From Acetobacteraceae bacterium (GTDB lineage Bacteria; Pseudomonadota; Alphaproteobacteria; Acetobacterales; Acetobacteraceae), in the NCBI GenBank assembly GCA_025354865.1, contig JANXMB010000031.1:1-41570 (forward strand): a DNA stretch of 41,570 bases, written 5' to 3'. The translations under genes and the position numbers were made by a program. The notes beneath the pieces were generated by a model. The model saw only the letters and a program-made list of their open reading frames with translations, searched no databases and was not told where the DNA came from. Of this stretch, positions 16,793 to 26,381 are shown piece after piece; within the stretch, counting starts at the first letter, position 1; every line of letters starts with the position of its first letter.

Positions 16793-17961
16793 CGGAGCGG
16801 CTCCAGGATCGACACGTAATTGGCGACCGCCGCGCCGCCCATGTTGAAGACTGCGCCGATGTCGGCTTTCGGCAATTGCATGCCCGCCGGGGCTTGTCCC
16901 GTCAGCTGCATCGCCGTGATCGCATGCATCGACACGCCGGTTGCGCCGATCGGATGGCCCTTGGCTTTCAAGCCGCCCGACGGATTGATCGGCAGTTTGC
17001 CATCCTTGTGTGTCCAACCTTCCAGCACCGCGCGCGCGCCTTGGCCCGGGGCGGTCAGGCCCATCGCCTCGTATTCGAGAAGTTCGGCAATGGTGAAGCA
17101 GTCGTGCGATTCGGCGAAGGACAGATCGGAGATCTTCAGATCGGCGATTTGCAGCGCCTTCTTCCACGCCATCGCCGCGCCTTCGAATTGGGTGATGTCG
17201 CGTTTGGAGATCGGCAGGAAATCGTTGACCTGCACGGCGGCGCGGAAGCGCACGGCCTTGCCCATCGCCTTTGCGGTTTCTTCGTCGCACATGATCAACG
17301 CGGCGGCGCCGTCCGAAACCAAGGAGCAGTCGGTCCGCTTCAGCGGCGGAGCGACGTACGGGTTCTTTTCGCTGACATTGCGGCAGAAATCGTAGCCCAG
17401 GTCCTTACGCATCTGTGCGAAGGGGTTGTCCACGCCGTTCTTGTGGTTTTTCGCCGCGATCGCCGCCAGGGCATCCGACTGGTCGCCATAGCGCTGGAAA
17501 TAGGTTTCGGCGATCTTGCCGAAGACGCCCGCAAACCCGGCGGGGATGTCCGACTCTTCCTTCTGGTAGGAGGCTTTGAGCAAGATATCGCCGACTTCCT
17601 TGCCCGGCGTCGCCGTCATCTTCTCCACCCCAACGACCAGCGCGAACTTGCCGCGACCGGACAGGAGGAAATCCCTGGCACCGTGGATCGCAGCAGAACC
17701 GGACGCGCAGGCATTTTCGTATCGAGTGATCGGCGTGTAGCGCAGTTCCGGGACACTTTGCAGCACCAACGATGCCGGAAAATCCTGGTTGGAGAATCCG
17801 TTGTTGAACAGCGACAGGAACGTGCCTTCGACGTCGTGCGGGGCGATCCCGGCATCGGCGATCGCGGCGTTGGCAACGCGGCCGATCAGAGATTCGATAT
17901 CGGCATCTTCCAGGCGGCCGAAGGGCGAGTGCGCCCAGCCAACGATGCAGGCTTCGGTCAT
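16789..17961 (-). CDS. Thiolase, SCP2/acetyl-CoA acetyltransferase type
   Basis: This thiolase-fold enzyme has 390 residues and probably cleaves a 3-ketoacyl-CoA. The acyl-accepting Cys is at residue 85 in YENACASGSAA. The ESHDCFTIAE motif and the GGLKAKGHPIGATG motif supply the two His residues. The C-terminal CxG motif of degradative thiolases is replaced by FNMGGAAVANYV, as is common in the SCP-x/SCP2-like branch. That branch is often used for branched or sterol-like side chains. The ATG at 17961 has AGGAGA upstream. It lies between the acyl-CoA dehydrogenases and the ligase. Confidence 0.9.
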   Translation of the reverse strand: MTEACIVGWAHSPFGRLEDADIESLIGRVANAAIADAGIAPHDVEGTFLSLFNNGFSNQDFPASLVLQSVPELRYTPITRYENACASGSAAIHGARDFLLSGRGKFALVVGVEKMTATPGKEVGDILLKASYQKEESDIPAGFAGVFGKIAETYFQRYGDQSDALAAIAAKNHKNGVDNPFAQMRKDLGYDFCRNVSEKNPYVAPPLKRTDCSLVSDGAAALIMCDEETAKAMGKAVRFRAAVQVNDFLPISKRDITQFEGAAMAWKKALQIADLKISDLSFAESHDCFTIAELLEYEAMGLTAPGQGARAVLEGWTHKDGKLPINPSGGLKAKGHPIGATGVSMHAITAMQLTGQAPAGMQLPKADIGAVFNMGGAAVANYVSILEPLR

Positions 17962-18031
17962 GTGCGTGTCTCCTGTTCCGCGCTTTGCGGCAAGTTGGCG
18001 TCGGTTGCGGGTTTGTCAACCGAGCGCTGTG

Positions 18032-19126
18032 TCAATACCCCATCAGGGTGGCGTAGCGATCGCGATGGAAGACGGAATCGCCGAAGGTCGCCTGCGCGAC
18101 CCGCGCGCGTTTCAGGAAAAACCCGATTTCGTGCTCGTCTGTCATGCCAATGCCGCCGTGCATCTGCACGCCCTCGTTGCCGCACAAATAGATTGTATCG
18201 TTGGCTTTGGCTTTCGCCAGACTGATGAGCGCCGCAGCGTCCGGACGCTGTTCGTCGAGCGCCGACAAGGCGGCAACGACGGCGGATCGGGTGACCTCGA
18301 TCTCGCAGAACATCTGTGCGGCGCGGTGCTTCAAGGCCTGGAATGTGCCGATCTGCACGCCGAACTGCTTGCGATCCTTTAGATATTGCACCGTTCGCTC
18401 GAACGCCTCGGTCGCGCTGCCGAGCATTTCGGCCGCCAGACAGGCGCGCGCGCGATCCAGCACGGTGTCGAGCAGCGCCGTCCCACCGCCGAGCCGCTCG
18501 GCGGGCGCGTGTTGCAGCGTCACGATCGACGCATTGCGGCTGTCGACCATGGTTGTGCGGGTGCGGGTAACGCCCGGTGCCCGGGGATCGACCAGATAGA
18601 GCCCGATCCCTTCGCTATCGCGGGCCACGACAATCAGGAGATCGGCGATATGGCCGTCGAGGACGAAGCGTTTCTCGCCCGTGAGATGGCAAGAATCGTC
18701 GGCAATTGTCGCGATGCGGTGCGGTGCATGCCGCGCGCTTTCCTCCAGCGCCAGTGCGACGATCAGGTTCCCCGCCACCAACGGCGCCAGATATTCGTCC
18801 TTCTGGCCGGCCGATCCGCCGAGATCCAGCAGGCTGGCGCCAAGCAACGCGGTCGATAGCAGAGGGGTGGCAGCAAGGGTGCGACCGGCGGCTTCCATCG
18901 CCTGCCCTAGACCGGTCACGCCGAAGCCGGACCCGCCGTAATCCTCCGACACCAGGAACCCGGTCCACCCGAGCTCCGCCATCTGCCGCCATAGCGCTCT
19001 ATCGAAACCGTCGGGGTCGCTATCGTCGCGGAGTTTGCGCAGTGCGAGGATGGGGGACCGTTCGCGGAAGAAGTCCAATGCGGTGTCCCGCACCATGCGG
19101 GTTTCTTCGTTCAGGATCAGGGTCAT
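18032..19126 (-). CDS. Acyl-CoA dehydrogenase, subunit lacking the usual catalytic Glu
   Basis: This ACAD-fold flavoprotein has about 364 residues. The N-terminal helical domain includes WTGFLVSEDYGGSGFG. The C-terminal domain has RKQFGVQIGTFQALKHRAA (FAD/dimer region) and MHGGIGMTDEHEIGFFLKRA. Where medium-chain enzymes have YEGT with the catalytic Glu, this one has ATFGDSVF, so it may not be active alone. The preceding gene is a second ACAD that does have the Glu motif. Such pairs form alpha2-beta2 enzymes in steroid side-chain catabolism (FadE26/FadE27 type). An ATG at 19126 is chosen; a TTG at 19135 would overlap the upstream stop. Confidence 0.88.
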   Translation of the reverse strand: MTLILNEETRMVRDTALDFFRERSPILALRKLRDDSDPDGFDRALWRQMAELGWTGFLVSEDYGGSGFGVTGLGQAMEAAGRTLAATPLLSTALLGASLLDLGGSAGQKDEYLAPLVAGNLIVALALEESARHAPHRIATIADDSCHLTGEKRFVLDGHIADLLIVVARDSEGIGLYLVDPRAPGVTRTRTTMVDSRNASIVTLQHAPAERLGGGTALLDTVLDRARACLAAEMLGSATEAFERTVQYLKDRKQFGVQIGTFQALKHRAAQMFCEIEVTRSAVVAALSALDEQRPDAAALISLAKAKANDTIYLCGNEGVQMHGGIGMTDEHEIGFFLKRARVAQATFGDSVFHRDRYATLMGY

Positions 19127-19131
19127 GCGCT

Positions 19132-20322
19132 TCAATCCGGCAAGCCAAGCACGCGCTTGGCAATGATGTTGAGCTGGATCTCGGACGTGCCGCCCTCAAT
19201 CGAATTGGCCTTCGAGCGGAGCCATTCGCGGGTGAAGCGTAGCTCGTCGTCGGCAAACCCCTCGCCTTCCCAGCCGAGGCCCTGAAACCCTTCGCTTTCC
19301 AGGATCGTCTCGTAGCGTCGCTTGTTCAGTTCGGTGGCATAGTATTTGAACATTGCCGATAGCGGGCCCGGCGGTGCGCCGGATTCGGCTTCCTCGGCGG
19401 CTCGGCGTCGGGTCAGTTGGAACGCCGCCGCATCCATCGAATAGGCTGCAAGGCGATCGCGTAGGACGGGATCGGCAACCTTACCGTCGATTTCGCCCAA
19501 ATGCATTTTCGCCACCGCTTCGGGCGGCGTTTCGAATTTCGCGGCGGCTCGGGCGCCGATCCCACCGATCCCCTTGCGTTCGTGTTCCAACAGCCGCTTG
19601 GCGATGGTCCAGCCCTTGTTGAGCTGCCCCACCAGATGGGAGGCGGGCACCTGCACGTTCTCGAAGAATGTTTCGCAAAACACAGACTTCCCGCTGATGA
19701 GCTTGATCGGCCGGGGCCGCACCCCTGGATCGTTCATGTCGATGAGCAGGAAGCTTATGCCGTCGTGCTTGCGTACGGTGGGGTCGGTGCGGACGAGGCA
19801 GAAAATCCAATCCGACAGATGCGCGTTCGACGTCCAGATCTTATGGCCGTTCACCAGGAAATGCTCGCCTTGCAGCACGGCGCGGGTGGACAGGCTGGCA
19901 AGGTCGGATCCGGATCCGGGTTCGGAATAGCCCTGGCACCAGCGGATTTCCCCGGTCACGATTTTGGGGATATGGGTCTGGCGCTGTTCCTCGGTGCCGT
20001 ATTCTAGGAGGGTCGGACCCAGCATCGAAAGGCCCATTCCGCGCAGCGGTGTGCGGCAGCCCAGGTCCTGCATTTCTTCGTCGAGGACGGTTGCCTCCTC
20101 GGCCGAGAGCCCACCGCCGCCGTATCGGGTAGGCCATGTCGGCGCGGTCCAGCCTTTTGCGGCCATCCTGTCGAGCCATATTTTCTGTTCGGGGCGCACA
20201 TACGATGCGCGTTTGCCGCCGGCGACCTGTTCGTCCTCGGGCATCCAGGTACGCATAGCGGGCGGGCAATTGGCTTCGAGCCAAGCTCGGGTTTCCTGGC
20301 GGAAGGCGGCGAAGTCGGTCAT
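19132..20322 (-). CDS. Acyl-CoA dehydrogenase (catalytic partner)
   Basis: This 396-residue ACAD introduces a 2,3 double bond in an acyl-CoA and passes electrons to ETF. Conserved parts are WTAPTWPTRYGGGGLS, the FAD-binding CQGYSEPGSGSDLAS, KIWTSNAHLSDW, and the C-terminal SIEGGTSEIQ with the catalytic Glu. The ATG at 20322 is backed by a GGAGG site; the extra upstream in-frame codons lack one. It ends six bases before the next ACAD, which fits heteromer formation. Electron-transfer flavoprotein genes are not in the window. Confidence 0.92.
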   Translation of the reverse strand: MTDFAAFRQETRAWLEANCPPAMRTWMPEDEQVAGGKRASYVRPEQKIWLDRMAAKGWTAPTWPTRYGGGGLSAEEATVLDEEMQDLGCRTPLRGMGLSMLGPTLLEYGTEEQRQTHIPKIVTGEIRWCQGYSEPGSGSDLASLSTRAVLQGEHFLVNGHKIWTSNAHLSDWIFCLVRTDPTVRKHDGISFLLIDMNDPGVRPRPIKLISGKSVFCETFFENVQVPASHLVGQLNKGWTIAKRLLEHERKGIGGIGARAAAKFETPPEAVAKMHLGEIDGKVADPVLRDRLAAYSMDAAAFQLTRRRAAEEAESGAPPGPLSAMFKYYATELNKRRYETILESEGFQGLGWEGEGFADDELRFTREWLRSKANSIEGGTSEIQLNIIAKRVLGLPD

Positions 20323-20441
20323 CGGTTGTTTCCTCCGGTCTTGCGGAGTTTCGGCCAACCGAGCCTGGGGTCAAGTGGTGCGGTGGGAGCGGTGTGCCCG
20401 GGGGAGAGGGCGCACAACTTTTACCATTTGTGCGAGCGATT

Positions 20442-21416
20442 TTATCCGTATATTTCGCCCAAGCGCCGGATGGAGCCCAGCACCTGTTCCTGCGGCAAAC
20501 CGGGCCATTGGACGCGCATGATCATGTGGTTGACGCCAAGCTTTTCCTCCCAGCGAGCGATTTCTTCCTTCACATAGACCTTGTCGCCGATGATGAAGCG
20601 ATCGCGGGCGACTTCCTCGAAGCTCATGTGGGCGGTCGGGCTTTCCATGCCCCATGCGGCGTAGGAGTTGTATTTGTATTCCAGCGCCGCCCGGCATTCG
20701 TCCATGGCTGTCTTGTGGTTGGCGCCGACATAGCATTCGCGGGCGATGGGGAATTCCGACACCGTCTTGCCGAGACCGGCGAGTGTGTCCCGGTAGACTT
20801 TCATCAGCGGTTCGGTGGCGCCCAAGGTCGTGGCATTGGCGATCAACCAGGCGTCGCCGATCCGGGCGGCGCGCTTTACGGCGGCCTCCACCAGACCGGC
20901 GATCCACACCGGGGGGCCGCCGGCCTGCAAGGGCTTGAGGCTGATGCCGTGGTCGGTGACCGAGTAGAAGCGGCCGTGATGGGTGACCCGATCTTCGGTC
21001 CACAGGCGGCGGATCAGACCGATGCTTTCGGAAAACCGGGGTGCGCGCTCTTTCAGCGACACGCCCATCGCCTCGAACTCGCCTTCGCGGTAGCCCAGGC
21101 CGACACCGAGGATGAACTTCCCGCCGCTAAGCACATCCATCGTCGCAGCTTCCTCGGCAACGTGGACCGGGTTTTCCAACGGTAGCAGAAGGATATTGCC
21201 GCCGATGGTCATGCCTTCGGCCTCCCGCAGCAAATAGGCCATCATCGGTGCGATTTGCAGCATTTGCAGCGGCGCAGTCAGGTAGTGATGCGGGAACAGC
21301 AACGACTGGAACCCGGATTGGCGGGCGATGCGCACCTGTTCGACCAATTCCGGCACACGAGCGGCGAGGTTGTCGCCTTCGGGGAATTGGGTATTGATGA
21401 ACATACCGATTTTCAT
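20442..21416 (-). CDS. LLM-class flavin-dependent oxidoreductase
   Basis: This luciferase-like monooxygenase has 324 residues. The N-terminal strand is KIGMFINTQFPEG. FPHHYLTAP near residue 45 corresponds to the EHH region. TIGGNILLLPLENPVHVAEE and SGGKFILGVGLGYREGEF (about 70-125) are the flavin-binding strands. The C-terminal loop carries MRVQWPGLPQEQ. Reduced FMN or F420 is needed, and no partner reductase is adjacent. Homologues oxygenate ketones, sulfonates and terpenoids. Its place between a tautomerase and two ACADs suggests an early oxygenation step in the operon. The start at 21416 has GAAGGA upstream; a longer upstream frame overlaps the tautomerase and is not used. Confidence 0.85.
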   Translation of the reverse strand: MKIGMFINTQFPEGDNLAARVPELVEQVRIARQSGFQSLLFPHHYLTAPLQMLQIAPMMAYLLREAEGMTIGGNILLLPLENPVHVAEEAATMDVLSGGKFILGVGLGYREGEFEAMGVSLKERAPRFSESIGLIRRLWTEDRVTHHGRFYSVTDHGISLKPLQAGGPPVWIAGLVEAAVKRAARIGDAWLIANATTLGATEPLMKVYRDTLAGLGKTVSEFPIARECYVGANHKTAMDECRAALEYKYNSYAAWGMESPTAHMSFEEVARDRFIIGDKVYVKEEIARWEEKLGVNHMIMRVQWPGLPQEQVLGSIRRLGEIYG

Positions 21417-21433
21417 AGTTATTGGTCCTTCGA

Positions 21434-21619
21434 TCAGCGATCGCTGAAGAGCACGCCGCCCTTCGCCTTGTTTTCCTTCGGCGATTCCACGATTTGCACC
21501 ATAACCCGGTCGGGTGCGACGTCGAAATGGCGGACCACGGCGTCGGTGATGTCCTTCACCAGCGCACGTTTCTGGTCGATGGTGCGGCCTTCGACGGCGT
21601 GGATGTAGACTTCGGGCAC
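21434..21619 (-). CDS. 4-oxalocrotonate tautomerase-family enzyme
   Basis: This is a 61-residue tautomerase-superfamily protein, the classic 4-OT size. It starts GTG-CCC, so after Met removal the N-terminal residue is the catalytic Pro. Arg in AVEGRTIDQKR matches Arg11, and the helix KRALVKDITDAVV and the RVMVQIVE strand complete the beta-alpha-beta unit. 4-OT enzymes convert enol to keto forms of ring-cleavage products; relatives dehalogenate or decarboxylate. The GTG at 21619 is chosen because it places Pro at position 2 and has AGGAGA six bases upstream. It lies 17 bp before the LLM gene. Confidence 0.88.
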   Translation of the reverse strand: MPEVYIHAVEGRTIDQKRALVKDITDAVVRHFDVAPDRVMVQIVESPKENKAKGGVLFSDR

Positions 21620-21676
21620 TGGGATTCTCCTGGTCGGGTCGTTGCGTGGGCCAGGATGCCATACCGGGTCGTTCGG

Positions 21677-21694
21677 CGCGATCCAGGGATCGCG
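21677..21694. other. 8-bp inverted repeat between the amidohydrolase and tautomerase genes
   Basis: CGCGATCC (21677-21684) and GGATCGCG (21687-21694) are perfect complements around a 2-nt centre. The element sits 68 bp past the amidohydrolase stop and 57 bp before the tautomerase start. No U-tract follows. It could be an operator or a weak processing hairpin within the operon. Confidence 0.35.
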
Positions 21695-21762
21695 GCCGGT
21701 CCCCAACCAGCGCGATCTTCATGCGGCACCTCGAACCGAGGGCCGCAAGTTTGGAAGGGAAC

Positions 21763-22848
21763 TCAGCAGTTCAGACGGTAAACCCGCCGTGCCGTGCCTG
21801 CGAAGATGGCCTTCTTCTCGTCGGCCGAACAGCCGGAGGCCAGTCGCTTCAGCGCGTTGAACAGTGCGGCGAACCCGATGCCCATTTTCTCGACTGGGAA
21901 ATTGCTTTCGGCGATGCAGCGGTCGGCACCGAACAACTCGATGCAAGTTTCGACATAGGGGCGCCAATGCGCGGCAAGTTGCTCCGACGACGGCGGTGCG
22001 TCGAGCCCGAGATAATCGTAAGCAGCCAAGCGCATCATCATGCCGCCCAGTTTCATCGTGACATTTTCGCATCGCGCCAGGGCGGTCGCGTTCTTTTTCC
22101 AGTCGGCGAAGACCTCATCGGCTTTGCCGGCATAGCGGCCGTAGCCCAAGGGTCCGCCGCAATGGCCGACAACAATGTTGGATGACGGGAAGGCCCGAGC
22201 GAGATCGACGATGTCCGGCATTTGCGGATGGAAGCCCCAGGCATCCAACGACAAGCCCAACGCGGCCAGTTGTTTCATCCCGGCTCGGAAATCTTCCCGC
22301 AAGTACAGGCCCGGCTGCATGTCCGGCGCGCTGTTGCCGATGATGGGATCGGCATCGTAGCCGCAGGAATGTCGGACGCCACGGAACCGCCCGCCGCCGG
22401 CACGGATATGGGCTTCGAGCACCGGGATAACCCAATCGCCCTTGGTCAGATCTGCGTAGCCCACGATCCCGGCGGCGACCTTGGTTTTGCCGTAGCCCCC
22501 GCTGTCGGCTATCGCCGCGATTCCAGCGACGAATTCGGTTTCGCCGACCGGGCGCATCTCGACCGGCCCATCTTTGCGATACATCGCGTGGCACTGGAGG
22601 AACACACTGCCGACGATGTTGTGGCCCGTGGCGCAGTCGGCCAGGAACTCATGCAGCAGATACCGAAAGCTTGGCACATCCCAGGATTCGCCGCGGGCGC
22701 CGCCTCTGGTACGTTCCCAAAGGTGATGATGGGTGTCGATAATCTCCAAATCGGGTTCGATGATTGGCTCTGGCGGGGCCTTAGCGAGCCAGTCTGTCCG
22801 CGTCGGATAAATGCGGCCGAAGGCGGTTTTGGTTGGGCCATCGGCCAT
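21763..22848 (-). CDS. Amidohydrolase family (Amidohydro_2) protein
   Basis: This metal-dependent TIM-barrel hydrolase or decarboxylase has 361 residues. The metal ligands HxH are in IIDTHHHLWE (about residues 36-45), a further His is in GVRHSCGYD and another in VVGHCGGPLGYG. The C-terminal Asp of the superfamily (SDxP) is replaced by Asn in AESNFPVEK, a variant shared by one known branch. That branch includes lactonase- and ACMS-decarboxylase-like enzymes with unclear substrates. The ATG at 22848 (MADGPTK) is preferred because GGGAGAAA precedes it; an ATG at 22863 is possible. It is probably the first gene of the catabolic operon. Confidence 0.85.
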   Translation of the reverse strand: MADGPTKTAFGRIYPTRTDWLAKAPPEPIIEPDLEIIDTHHHLWERTRGGARGESWDVPSFRYLLHEFLADCATGHNIVGSVFLQCHAMYRKDGPVEMRPVGETEFVAGIAAIADSGGYGKTKVAAGIVGYADLTKGDWVIPVLEAHIRAGGGRFRGVRHSCGYDADPIIGNSAPDMQPGLYLREDFRAGMKQLAALGLSLDAWGFHPQMPDIVDLARAFPSSNIVVGHCGGPLGYGRYAGKADEVFADWKKNATALARCENVTMKLGGMMMRLAAYDYLGLDAPPSSEQLAAHWRPYVETCIELFGADRCIAESNFPVEKMGIGFAALFNALKRLASGCSADEKKAIFAGTARRVYRLNC

Positions 22849-22928
22849 TGGCGTTTCTCCCATGCGCGTGTGCCGGGATTACTGCACGGACGCGGCCGAG
22901 GCTCAAGCGGCGGTGGAGCCTCGGCCGC

Positions 22929-23573
22929 TCAGGCGACCCCGCTTTTCCGCAAGGCCAACCGAACGGCGTCGGCGAGCATGGCGTCCTGGAAGGCATTGTC
23001 GTGCAATTGCAGCTTGGCATAGGCGCCGAGGTTGTTCAGATCGGCGCGCAGGGACCGCGGTGGCGCCGGCGGGGCGGGCAACGCCGGGAAAAGCGTTGCT
23101 GCGCTCCGGTTCGGGAGCGCGGGTGCCGCCGCCGCCGGTAATGTCGCTGTCGCGGACAGCACGGGTGCCGGTTTTTGCATAGGCGCCGCCTGGAGACGCC
23201 GATCCTTGCGTCGTACTGCCTTGGACCGAACCGCCGGCGGCAGCGCTAGGCTGGCGGCACGCGCAAGGCCGTCGATCGCACGGGACAGGCGTAGGGCGGT
23301 TTTTTCGTGCAGCGCGGGGTCGCTCAATCGCCGGCAGGCGCTGTTGCGCACGGCATTCAGCAGGGCAATCAGGTCGGGACTCAACCCACGCGACAGCCCG
23401 ATATCCCGGCGGTAGACCCGCAAACAGCGCGCGAGGCCAGTCACGCAGCGAAAGAATGCCAGTGCCAACAGCAGTGGCGCTTCGGTCTTCATGGCTCTAG
23501 CCGCAGCATCGCGCAACGCGGCTTCCAGCCCGGCGAGTCCTTCGGCGGTGTCGTCTTGGGGTATGGCGGTCAT
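22929..23573 (-). CDS. Hypothetical Ala/Pro-rich protein
   Basis: I do not recognise this 214-residue protein. The N-terminal half is helical (LAGLEAALRDAAARAM, then LALAFFRCVTGLARCLRVYRR). A central low-complexity Ala/Pro linker follows (ATLPAAAAPALP, FPALPAPPAPPR), and the protein ends in a conserved-looking helical tail (DLNNLGAYAKLQLHDNAF). It has no signal peptide, and the two halves look like separate small domains. The ATG at 23573 is chosen for its CAGGAGA site seven bases upstream. An AT-rich promoter with a dyad lies immediately upstream, so expression is probably controlled. It is divergent from enolase. Confidence 0.7.
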   Translation of the reverse strand: MTAIPQDDTAEGLAGLEAALRDAAARAMKTEAPLLLALAFFRCVTGLARCLRVYRRDIGLSRGLSPDLIALLNAVRNSACRRLSDPALHEKTALRLSRAIDGLARAASLALPPAVRSKAVRRKDRRLQAAPMQKPAPVLSATATLPAAAAPALPNRSAATLFPALPAPPAPPRSLRADLNNLGAYAKLQLHDNAFQDAMLADAVRLALRKSGVA

Positions 23574-23612
23574 CGGGATCTCCTGCATACAGGAAGGTTC
23601 ATTGTATGTTCC

Positions 23613-23640
23613 AAAATAGCAATTCAAGATTGCTTGTCAA
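23613..23640 (-). promoter_or_regulatory. Consensus promoter with dyad in the spacer for the hypothetical gene
   Basis: Read on the minus strand, TTGACA (23640-23635) is a perfect -35 box, followed after 16 bp by TATTTT (23618-23613). The spacer is almost entirely the inverted repeat AGCAAT-TCAAG-ATTGCT (23618-23634), a typical repressor-site position. The region is strikingly AT-rich for this genome. Confidence 0.55.
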
Positions 23641-23683
23641 TATATTTTTGCTCGGAAATATAGGTGCAGGCTGGCGGGCACAG

Positions 23684-23692
23684 TGCTATGAT
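23684..23692 (+). promoter_or_regulatory. Extended -10 element for enolase
   Basis: TGCTATGAT (23684-23692) is an extended -10 hexamer on the plus strand, about 100 bp before the enolase ATG. No good -35 hexamer is visible at 16-18 bp spacing, so the call rests on the -10 alone. Confidence 0.4.
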
Positions 23693-23694
23693 GA

Positions 23695-25068
<1,374 letters not shown>

Positions 25069-25099
25069 TAGCTGTTCGGGCCGTCTTCCCGGTATCGTT

Positions 25100-26329
25100 T
25101 CAGCGCACCGCCGGGGGACGCCGCAACGCCCAGAACGCCACGCTGCCGCAGAGGTAGAAGGCGATCGCCAGCCAGAATGCGGCGCGATAGGTCCCGGTCA
25201 TATCGTAGACGAAGCCGGCCATCCACGCGCCTGCCCCGGCTCCGACCCCGGTGCCGATCGAAATTACACCCAAAATCGTGCCCAGGTTCGGACCGGGAAA
25301 TAGATCGGCGGTTTTGGCTGTGATTGCCGGGCCGCGCGCGCCCCAGGTCAGCCCGAAGAAGCACGAATGCAGCCAAAGCAGCAGATGCTGGTCGGGCCCT
25401 GTTATCATCAGCGCACAGGCCACCCCGACGATCGAAGTCCCATAGGTCGCGACGGCAGATAGCTCCCGCCCGACGTAATCGGACAGCGTACCTGTGACGA
25501 TCACCCCCGGCAGCGATAGAAAAGCGCCCATACCCAGCACGCTGGCGGCGTAGAGTTTGTCGAAACCGATGTCGATGGCGAAGGCCAACTGGTGCAGCGC
25601 GACCAGGAAGCTGCCCAGGCCGGTGAACACGTAGACCAGCATCAGCAGCCAAAAATGCGGGGTTCGCATCGCCTGCTTCAGCGTCCATCCTTCGACCGAC
25701 GCGGCCCGTCTTGCGGCTCGGCTACCTGGCGCAGGATCGGTGCCGCGGAACAGCAGTCCCAGCGGGACGATCAGGGCCACCATGAACAGGCCCTGCCATG
25801 TGTATGCGCCGCGCCAGCCCAGGCCGGACACCATCATCGTGGAGAGCGGGGCGGAAAAGGCACGGGCGAACCCGTTGGCCGACTGCACCACAGCAACCGC
25901 CATGCCGCGATTTTTCACGAAATGTCGCGACAGCAGCGGCACGAAGACCACCAGCCCCAGACAATTGGCGCCAAGGGTCATCAGCACGCCATACAGCAGC
26001 CACATGTGCCACAATGCGTTGGCGTAGGCGCTGGCAATCAATCCGGCGGCCAGCAGGCAGCCCCCGCCAAGGATCAGGCGGCGCGGCCCCAGCCGATCGA
26101 CCAACATGCCGACTAGCGGGGAGGACAGCCCGCTCACGATCTGCGACACCGAATAGGCGACCGAAGCGTCGGCCCGTGTCCAGCCGAATGCCTCGATAAA
26201 GGCGATCAGGAAGACGGTGTAGGAGTGCATGAACCCCGCACCGACGGAAAACGTCGCGAAGGCCGCACCCAGCAGAAGCCAGGATCGCGTCGGGGACAGG
26301 CCAGTTTGGGGGAGTGTTGGTTGGGACAT
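25100..26329 (-). CDS. MFS transporter, monocarboxylate/oxalate-formate antiporter-like
   Basis: This inner-membrane protein has 409 residues and about twelve predicted membrane helices in two halves. Helix 1 is WLLLGAAFATFSVGAGF. The MFS loop between helices 2 and 3 reads GMLVDRLGPRRLI, and the equivalent loop in the second half is GTLSDYVGRELS. Helices such as LNLG-type TILGVISIGTGVGAGAGAW are rich in Gly. A soluble loop (RGTDPAPGSRAAR) separates the halves. The pattern fits OFA/MCT-type carriers of small organic acids, but the substrate is unassigned. It is convergent with enolase (31 bp apart) and 52 bp downstream of the TRAP dctM gene. Confidence 0.85.
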   Translation of the reverse strand: MSQPTLPQTGLSPTRSWLLLGAAFATFSVGAGFMHSYTVFLIAFIEAFGWTRADASVAYSVSQIVSGLSSPLVGMLVDRLGPRRLILGGGCLLAAGLIASAYANALWHMWLLYGVLMTLGANCLGLVVFVPLLSRHFVKNRGMAVAVVQSANGFARAFSAPLSTMMVSGLGWRGAYTWQGLFMVALIVPLGLLFRGTDPAPGSRAARRAASVEGWTLKQAMRTPHFWLLMLVYVFTGLGSFLVALHQLAFAIDIGFDKLYAASVLGMGAFLSLPGVIVTGTLSDYVGRELSAVATYGTSIVGVACALMITGPDQHLLLWLHSCFFGLTWGARGPAITAKTADLFPGPNLGTILGVISIGTGVGAGAGAWMAGFVYDMTGTYRAAFWLAIAFYLCGSVAFWALRRPPAVR

Positions 26330-26381
26330 GGCGGAACCGTTTGAGCACGCGGTCCCGCCATATGGCCAGCGGTCGGGCCGT

